A stretch of 64,000 nt of DNA from positions 1 to 64,000 of the forward strand of contig NZ_JACJFN010000003.1 of NCBI RefSeq assembly GCF_014164785.1, given 5' to 3'. A program made the translations under genes and the position numbers. Below are positions 58,367 to 64,000 of this stretch, in pieces; position 1 is the first letter of the stretch, and every line of letters begins with the position of its first letter. The notes beneath the pieces were generated by a model that was not told where the DNA came from, did not search any database, and was given only the letters and a program-made list of their open reading frames with translations. The stretch is from Aquipseudomonas guryensis. GTDB lineage: Bacteria > Pseudomonadota > Gammaproteobacteria > Pseudomonadales > Pseudomonadaceae.

Positions 58367-59014
58367 TCAGGCGCGAATAAAGGGATTCTCGCGCATTTCA
58401 TCACCCAGCCGCGTGTCCGGCCCATGCCCGGTGACCACGGTGGCTTCCTCGTCCAGGCTGTACAGACGCTGCTTAATTGAACGCTCGATGGTGGCGTAGT
58501 CACCACCCCACAGGTCAGTGCGCCCGATACCGCGACGGAACAGGGTGTCGCCGGCGATCAGCAACTTGTCCTGGGGAAACCAGAAACTCATCGAGCCTGG
58601 CGTATGCCCTGGGGTATGCAGCGCCACGCCACAGCCACAGGCCAGTTCCTCATCATCGGCCAGCCACTGGTCCGGCGCCGGCACCGGGGTATAGGGCACA
58701 CCAAACATGCGGCATTGCATCTCCAGGTTGTCCCAGAGGAACTGGTCCTCCTTGTGCAGGTGCAGCGTGGCACCAGTCTTCTCTTTCATCTGGCCCGAAG
58801 CGAGGAAGTGATCGAGATGGGCATGAGTGTGAATGATGCTCACCACTTGCAGGCCATGGGCCTCCAGGCGCGCCATGATCAACTCGGGATTGCCGCCCGG
58901 ATCAACCACGATGGCCTTCTTGGTCAACGGGTCGCCAATGATGGTGCAGTTGCACTGTAACGGCCCGACGGGGAAGGTTTCACGAATCAGCTGGGGCTGG
59001 GGGCTGGTGCTCAT
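58367..59014 (-). CDS. Metallo-beta-lactamase-fold hydrolase (YcbL/GloB-like)
   Basis: 215 residues from ATG 59014. The zinc motif HTHAHLDH is at about 56-63, HTPGHTPGS and GDTLFRRGIGRTD follow, and VVTGHGPDT is near the end. These are the marks of the small glyoxalase II-like group (YcbL). Likely a thioester hydrolase acting on S-lactoylglutathione or a related thioester. Confidence 0.92.
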   Translation of the reverse strand: MSTSPQPQLIRETFPVGPLQCNCTIIGDPLTKKAIVVDPGGNPELIMARLEAHGLQVVSIIHTHAHLDHFLASGQMKEKTGATLHLHKEDQFLWDNLEMQCRMFGVPYTPVPAPDQWLADDEELACGCGVALHTPGHTPGSMSFWFPQDKLLIAGDTLFRRGIGRTDLWGGDYATIERSIKQRLYSLDEEATVVTGHGPDTRLGDEMRENPFIRA

Positions 59015-59024
59015 TGGACAATCC

Positions 59025-60053
59025 TCATCGATGATCAGGGCCGGCACGATAATCGTTCGGCTGCCGCCCCGTCCATTTGCGGAAGGCGCGGCGGAAATTG
59101 GAGGGGTCACTGAAACCCAGCAATGCGGCGATTTCATAGAGCGGCAGGTGGGTAGTGCTCAGGTACTGCAAGGCCAGGCGCTTACGCACCTCATCGAGGA
59201 TCTGCTGGTAACTGGTCCCCGAACCGGCCAGATGACGCCGCAGACTGCGACCACTGATGTGCAAGGCCCGCGCAGCACTATCCAGATCGGGAAACTCGCC
59301 TGGACGGGCCAGCAGCAGACGGCGCACCCGGCTGAGCAAGCCGTCCTGCACATCGAGTGTCGCCAGCAGAGCTTCGCATTGCTGTTCGCACATCTGCATG
59401 GTCGCCGGATTGGCCAGGGCCATCGGCCGATCCAGATAGGCTCGCGGCAGACTCAGCCAGTGCCAGGGTTGCTCGAACGATGCTGCAACGCCGAAGACGT
59501 CGCGGTAGCGATCAGCATAGTTGGGAGCCGGATAGGAAAAGCCAAGCGCCACGCCTTGCGGTGTCTCGCCGAGAAGGAACTGGGCGATGCTGTAAAGACT
59601 GGCCAACAGACCTTCTGCGGCAAAACGGCTGAGCGCTCCGAGCGGAATCGACTCGCTGGCCCGCAACTCCAGGCGGTCAGCATGTTCGATCAGCTCCAGA
59701 TCGAAGCTCAGCCCGAGGACGCGGTAATACTTGAGCGCAAAGTGCAGGGCCTTCTCCAGGGTGGCACTGGAGAGCAGTGCATAGCCAAGAATGCCATGGG
59801 CCGAGGCGTTCAGGCGCTGCCCCAGCAACAGCCCCAGGGCTGGATCGTCAGCCGCCAGCAACGCGGCGTTGGCGAGCTGGCGGAAGTCGAGAAAAGACAG
59901 CCTGCCAGCTGGATTCTGCAGAACCTGCGGGGCGATGCCGGCGGCGAACAAGAGCTGATCACGCGGCACGCCCAGCTCCCCGGCAAGCTCGATCAGAGCT
60001 TGAGCGTAAGCCAGCGGAACCAGCGCGGAGTTCAGCGTGAGCAGCTTCTTCAT
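59025..60053 (-). CDS. AraC-family regulator with Arabinose_bd-type sensor (OruR-like position)
   Basis: 342 residues from ATG 60053 (earlier open frame ignored). The N-terminal domain of about 190 residues is the Arabinose_bd (PF12625) type; the C-terminal HTH_18 has ISGRSLRRHLAGSGTSYQQI and IAALLGFSDPSNFRRAFRKW. In P. aeruginosa an AraC regulator named OruR is, as I recall, near this position. The MBL gene follows 10 bp after its stop. Orthology is not shown by sequence here. Confidence 0.85.
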   Translation of the reverse strand: MKKLLTLNSALVPLAYAQALIELAGELGVPRDQLLFAAGIAPQVLQNPAGRLSFLDFRQLANAALLAADDPALGLLLGQRLNASAHGILGYALLSSATLEKALHFALKYYRVLGLSFDLELIEHADRLELRASESIPLGALSRFAAEGLLASLYSIAQFLLGETPQGVALGFSYPAPNYADRYRDVFGVAASFEQPWHWLSLPRAYLDRPMALANPATMQMCEQQCEALLATLDVQDGLLSRVRRLLLARPGEFPDLDSAARALHISGRSLRRHLAGSGTSYQQILDEVRKRLALQYLSTTHLPLYEIAALLGFSDPSNFRRAFRKWTGRQPNDYRAGPDHR

Positions 60054-60144
60054 CAGTCTGCCGCCTATCAGCAGTGGCCGGAAATGACCCGAATAATGGC
60101 AGAAGATAACCTTGCCCGCCGAAACCCGACAAGCCCATAGTCCA

Positions 60145-60411
60145 AGGGTCTGTTGCCGCTTCGTTCGTGAGCCGCGTTGCTGCAAAAAATCGCGCCAGAC
60201 TAGGCGCGGGACGCAGGCAATGGTCATCCCTTGGCAAGTCCCGCAACGACGCATGGCGCGATTTTTCGCGCAACCCGAAGGGACGGGCCCGTTTTTGCGC
60301 GGAACGTCGTTACTCGACGACTCATTTGGACCACCAAACTTCGCGTCTCGCGCCTAGCTCCGCGCAAAAACGGGCTCCGTCGCGACCACGAACGAAGCGG
60401 CAACAGACCCT
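60145..60411. mobile_element. MITE-like element with 25-bp perfect inverted ends and nested hairpins
   Basis: The first 25 bases (AGGGTCTGTTGCCGCTTCGT...) at 60145-60169 are the exact complement of 60387-60411. Inside are a 17-bp perfect pair (GCCCGTTTTTGCGCGGA and its complement), GCAAAAAATCGCGCC with near-complement GGCGCGATTTTTCGC, and a CTAGGCGCG pair. No gene is coded. It sits between the AraC and hydrolase promoters. Confidence 0.8.
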
Positions 60412-60440
60412 GTAACCATAACAATTAAAGGGGAGGCAGC

Positions 60441-61274
60441 ATGCCCAGCCCGACACCGCCAGACCTGCTGATCAAGGCACGCCAGCCCGGCTTTACCCTG
60501 CCCCAGCCCTGGGTGCGCCACTGGCACGACGACAATGCCTTCAAGAGCCACTTCTTCGATGCCATGTCGCTGCTGTTCCCTGATGGCGAACGCTTCTTCA
60601 TCGACTCGGTGCGACACTACCGCGACCAGGCCACGGACCCGCACCTGCAGAAGCAGATCAGTGGATTCATCGGCCAGGAGGCACATCACAGCCGCGAGCA
60701 TGATCGCTATAGCGAGGCACTACGCCACTGCGGCTACGACCTCGACTACCTGGAGCATCGGCTGAAGCGCCGCCTGGCATTTGTGCGCAAGCATCTGCCG
60801 CCCAAGTTGCACCTGGCTTCCACCGTGGCTGTGGAACACTTCACCGCCATCATGGCCGACGCCATCCTGCAGAACCCGAATTGGCTGGCCGGAGCCGAGC
60901 CGAGCATGGCCAAACTGTGGCGTTGGCATGCACTGGAAGAAAGCGAACACAAGGCAGTCGCCTTCGATCTGTATCAACAGGTCTGCGGCAGTGTCTGGCT
61001 GCGGCGGCGAGCCATGCTGCACAGCACGCTGTATTTCACCCTGGATACCTTCAAAGGCCTGGTGCACATGCTCAAGCGCGATGGACTGCTGTGGAACTGG
61101 CGGGTATGGCGCGATGGGCTGGGCTGGCTGTGGGGAAGTCGGGGCATCCTGCGGCCGCTGGTGCGCACCTACCTGGACTTCTACAAGCGCGACTTCCACC
61201 CTTGGCAACACGACAACATGCAGGTGATTCTGCACTACCGCCGCGAGTTCGACGGCGTGGTCGAAGCCGCTTAA
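60441..61274 (+). CDS. Predicted metal-dependent hydrolase (PF10118)
   Basis: 277 residues with AGGGGAGG 6-11 bases before the ATG. GQEAHHSREHDRY and RWHALEESEHKAVAFD hold the Glu/His residues of the PF10118 family, predicted to bind two metals in a helical, ferritin-like bundle. The substrate is unknown. Downstream and opposite is the MalT-like regulator gene, a possible controller. Confidence 0.88.
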   Translation: MPSPTPPDLLIKARQPGFTLPQPWVRHWHDDNAFKSHFFDAMSLLFPDGERFFIDSVRHYRDQATDPHLQKQISGFIGQEAHHSREHDRYSEALRHCGYDLDYLEHRLKRRLAFVRKHLPPKLHLASTVAVEHFTAIMADAILQNPNWLAGAEPSMAKLWRWHALEESEHKAVAFDLYQQVCGSVWLRRRAMLHSTLYFTLDTFKGLVHMLKRDGLLWNWRVWRDGLGWLWGSRGILRPLVRTYLDFYKRDFHPWQHDNMQVILHYRREFDGVVEAA

Positions 61275-61322
61275 AAACTGCGCCTGCCTGATTCTTTAAC
61301 CGGAACGAAACGGCAGCAGCGC

Positions 61323-64000
61323 TTAACGCAACAGCCCCAGGCTCTTGGCCCGCGCCACGGCCTGGGTGCGCCGCTCCACCCCCAGCTTGCTGTTGATGTG
61401 GCGGGCATGGGTCTTCACGGTATGCAGCGAGATGAACAGACGCTCGCTAATTTCCTGATTCGAACAGCCCAGCGCAATCAGGCGCAGAACCGCCAGCTCG
61501 CGGGTACTCAGACTCTCAGCCACACCCAGAAAAGCGAAGCTCTGCCCTACTTCCGCACTTTCCGGCAAATGCAGCTGCAAGGCCTCGGTCAGGGCGGTGT
61601 TCGGTGCCGTCTGCAACTGCTCGCGCAACCAGTCCGGCTGGTGGGCAAGCAATTCGTGGAAGGGTAACAGGCAACCACCGGCAGCAGCCTCCAGGCAACT
61701 CAGCAGTTGCTGCTGAGCTTCCCGTTCACGACCGGTGGAACACAACAGCAAGGTCAACTGGACATGAGCAAACGTGCCGAGCAACTGCCCACCGCAGCTC
61801 TGCGCTCTTATCACCAGAGCCCGCAGACGACGCTCGGCAGCCTCCACCTGGCCCTGACGACGCTCCAGCGCAGCACGGTGAATTTCGATATGCAGGGACA
61901 GCTGTGGATGGAACTCCGGTGCCGTCGCCGCCTGCTCGCCGCTGTAGGTATCGGCCAGACGCATCAACCAGGCATTGGCCAGCTCGACCTGCCCCTGGGT
62001 CAACCACAACTCACACTTGCTCAGGGTGATCATCGCCAGGTAGTAGACCGGCGGCACATCCCAGATATGCATCAGCCGCTCGGCCTCAGCCAGATAGGCA
62101 AAGGCCTCGGCGAAACGCCCAGAGCGTCCTTCCTGGCTGGCCAGAATGCAATAGCCGATCAACAGGCTGATGTCTCGACAACCACGGGCTTCGGCCACGC
62201 CGGCCAACAGCCGATTCTTCGCCTCATCGGGTTGCAGACGCAATGCCAGCAGGAAGCCTTCATACAAGGTCAGCCGTGCCCGCACGGCATATAGACGCTG
62301 CGCCGGCAGCTCGCGCAGGCATTGCAGGCCGTGACGCACCTCTTCGAGTGCACGAGTCACTTCGCCACGTGCCTGCAGCACCCGGCCACGATCGTAGTGA
62401 CAGAAGGCCTCGAACAGCGGGTTACCCTGGCGCTGGGCCAACTCCAGGGCCTCGCGATTGAGACCGCGGGCACGCCACAGATCACCGCTGACCACTGCCA
62501 GATTGGCCAGGGTCGACAGGCACAAAAGCCGCGGCCCGAAGCGTTGTATCGGCAAGGTCGCCAGGGCCGCCGTGCAATATTCCTCGGCTCGCGTGCTATC
62601 ACCACGGCCCCGGGCAATCACGCCACTTACGGCGAGCCATTGGGCCAGCAGCGATTGTTGCTCCACCGCCGAGGGGGCAGGCAAAAAACGCACAAGCTGG
62701 CTGGCCAGGTCTTCCGCCGCATCCAGCTGGCAAGCCAGGGCCAGAGCCCAGCTGTACAACACGATCAGGCGCGGCGTGCTGCTCAGCAGGCTATCGGGCA
62801 AATCCATCTTCCAGCGCAGCAGCATGGCCACATTCTGTTCGGCCAGCAGATGCTCTTCGGAGAAGTTTTGCACCAGGCTGGCGGCCACATCCGGCTGACC
62901 GGCGCGCAGGGCCTGCTCCACCGCCTCATCGAGCACGCCTTGCCCACTGAACCAGCGGCAAGCGCGCAAGTGCAGGCTCGACAGCGGCAGCGACAACCCG
63001 AGGGCTGGACTGGCGCGCAGCAAGTCGGAAAACAGGTGGTGATAGCGGAACCAGCGCCCATGCTCATCAAGTGGCACCAGAAATATCTGGTTGGCCTGCA
63101 AGTGTTGCAGGATAGCCGCGCTGTCATGGCTCTCACGCACCGCATCGCACAGTTCGACGCAGAAACGCTCCAGGCACGCCGTATCGTAGAGGAAGCTCTG
63201 CACCTCGGCGGGCTGGCGCTCAATCACTTCTTCAAGCAAGTAGTCGCGAATCAGTCCCTGGGCGCCGTGCAGATCCCGCACCGACTCTTCGCTACCTGCT
63301 TCATCCGCCGTCAGCAGCCACAGGCGCAGCCCAGCCACCCAACCCTCACTGCGCTGCAGGAGATTGCGCAAGGCCTCGCCATCGAGACTCGCTCCCTGGC
63401 TGGCCAGCAGCTCTTGGGTCTCCTCCGTGGTCAGACGCAGATCCTGCTCCTGCAGCTCAAGCAACAGCCGTGACAGGCGCAGGCGGGCCAGATGCCAGTC
63501 CGGACGCTGGCGGCTGGTGACCAGCAGCAGCATTCCGGCGGGCAGGTGATTGAGGAAAAACTGCAGGCAACGATCCAGCACCGCGCCCTGGGCCAGGTGG
63601 TAATCGTCGAGGACCAGCAAAAGCGGAGCCGCAGGATCCAGGCGTTGCCCCAACTCATCGAGCAGCCCATCCAGCAGCTCTTCAAAGGCAAACGGCTGAT
63701 GGCGCTGGCGCATCTTCAACAGGCCCAGCGCTTCCTCGCCAATCGTTGGGAACGACTGGCGCAAGCCATCAAGTAGACGCTCCAGGAAACGTCCGGGATC
63801 GCTGTCGCGCCGACTCAGGCCAAGCCAGAGGCTCTGCCACTGCTCTGGCAAGCGCTCGCAAAACTCGATGGCCAGTGAACTCTTGCCGAAGCCTGCTGGC
63901 GCACAGACCAACATCAAACGCCCCGCCATTCCCTCGGCAAGCCGTTCACATAAACGGGGACGCAAAACGTATCCGTCTGGCAACGGCGGGCGAAAGAAAC
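61323..64000 (-). CDS. MalT/LuxR-type large ATPase regulator (5' end outside window)
   Basis: At least 892 residues; the frame is open to the last base, so the true start is beyond 64000 (the first residues seen are FFRPPLPDGYVLRPRLCERL). Walker A CAPAGFGKSS, Walker B LLLVLDDYHLA, TPR-like middle (residues about 400-800), and a C-terminal LuxR HTH with STRELAVLRLIALGCSNQEI and HTVKTHARHINSKLGVE. These large LuxR (LAL/MalT) proteins are inducer- and ATP-activated transcription factors. Inducer unknown; the adjacent convergent hydrolase could be its target. Confidence 0.9.
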   Translation of the reverse strand, partial: FFRPPLPDGYVLRPRLCERLAEGMAGRLMLVCAPAGFGKSSLAIEFCERLPEQWQSLWLGLSRRDSDPGRFLERLLDGLRQSFPTIGEEALGLLKMRQRHQPFAFEELLDGLLDELGQRLDPAAPLLLVLDDYHLAQGAVLDRCLQFFLNHLPAGMLLLVTSRQRPDWHLARLRLSRLLLELQEQDLRLTTEETQELLASQGASLDGEALRNLLQRSEGWVAGLRLWLLTADEAGSEESVRDLHGAQGLIRDYLLEEVIERQPAEVQSFLYDTACLERFCVELCDAVRESHDSAAILQHLQANQIFLVPLDEHGRWFRYHHLFSDLLRASPALGLSLPLSSLHLRACRWFSGQGVLDEAVEQALRAGQPDVAASLVQNFSEEHLLAEQNVAMLLRWKMDLPDSLLSSTPRLIVLYSWALALACQLDAAEDLASQLVRFLPAPSAVEQQSLLAQWLAVSGVIARGRGDSTRAEEYCTAALATLPIQRFGPRLLCLSTLANLAVVSGDLWRARGLNREALELAQRQGNPLFEAFCHYDRGRVLQARGEVTRALEEVRHGLQCLRELPAQRLYAVRARLTLYEGFLLALRLQPDEAKNRLLAGVAEARGCRDISLLIGYCILASQEGRSGRFAEAFAYLAEAERLMHIWDVPPVYYLAMITLSKCELWLTQGQVELANAWLMRLADTYSGEQAATAPEFHPQLSLHIEIHRAALERRQGQVEAAERRLRALVIRAQSCGGQLLGTFAHVQLTLLLCSTGREREAQQQLLSCLEAAAGGCLLPFHELLAHQPDWLREQLQTAPNTALTEALQLHLPESAEVGQSFAFLGVAESLSTRELAVLRLIALGCSNQEISERLFISLHTVKTHARHINSKLGVERRTQAVARAKSLGLLR

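Overview
The window looks like a chromosomal segment of a Pseudomonas in or near the P. alcaligenes / P. mendocina / P. stutzeri groups. The backbone (about 12.7-64 kb) is GC-rich, and its gene families and order match Pseudomonas as I remember it: pykA to fumarase, fpr/finR, folM-folE-folX, trxB to cysZ, and slyD-ackA-pta. No species marker is present, so the species is inference.

Bases 1-12,700 are different: the distal part of a chromosomal integron (super-integron). I count 28 attC recombination sites, all in one orientation, bounding 27 cassettes. The cassettes are AT-richer than the backbone. 24 carry one plausible short gene and three carry no convincing gene; two of those three are near-identical copies of one structured, probably non-coding cassette. 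The integrase and attI lie outside, to the left. Most cassette products are small: membrane proteins, orphan immunity-like proteins (Imm32-like, Tdi1/DUF1851), Sel1-repeat proteins and a trypsin-like protease. Two neighbouring cassettes encode what look like free-standing RNA-polymerase-contacting domains, a sigma-70 region 1.1 and a UvrD C-terminal Tudor domain. The last attC (12,641-12,700) has a decayed core and marks the end of the array.

12.8-25.5 kb: a Cys/His repeat secreted protein, trmO, the divergent fpr/finR pair, a PilZ protein, pykA, a YcaC-type hydrolase with a divergent LysR gene, crotonase, a [2Fe-2S] reductase, a diguanylate cyclase and class I fumarase. 25.7-32.3 kb: an acyl-CoA dehydrogenase, a MerR regulator resembling the light-response (LitR class II / PplR) type, and a folM-folE-folX operon. 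TGTACA boxes lie upstream of both the dehydrogenase and the fol operon, suggesting one regulon. DUF1244 and HopJ-family genes follow.

32.4-48 kb: trxB, a CHASE4/GGDEF protein, cysZ, a napEDABC periplasmic nitrate reductase operon without napF, a glycosyltransferase, a nemR-nemA-like pair with a shared operator sequence, a nitroreductase, glutathione peroxidase, slyD and ackA-pta (acetate/acetyl-phosphate). 50.5-64 kb: an acyltransferase, a large hybrid histidine kinase in an operon with a REC-PAS-GGDEF-EAL protein, an OmpA-family lipoprotein, a metallo-beta-lactamase-fold hydrolase, an AraC regulator, a predicted metal-dependent hydrolase and a truncated MalT/LuxR-type regulator. Three small inverted-repeat elements (two related near 20.8 and 29.6 kb, an unrelated one at 60.1-60.4 kb) and several Pseudomonas palindromic repeats lie between backbone genes.
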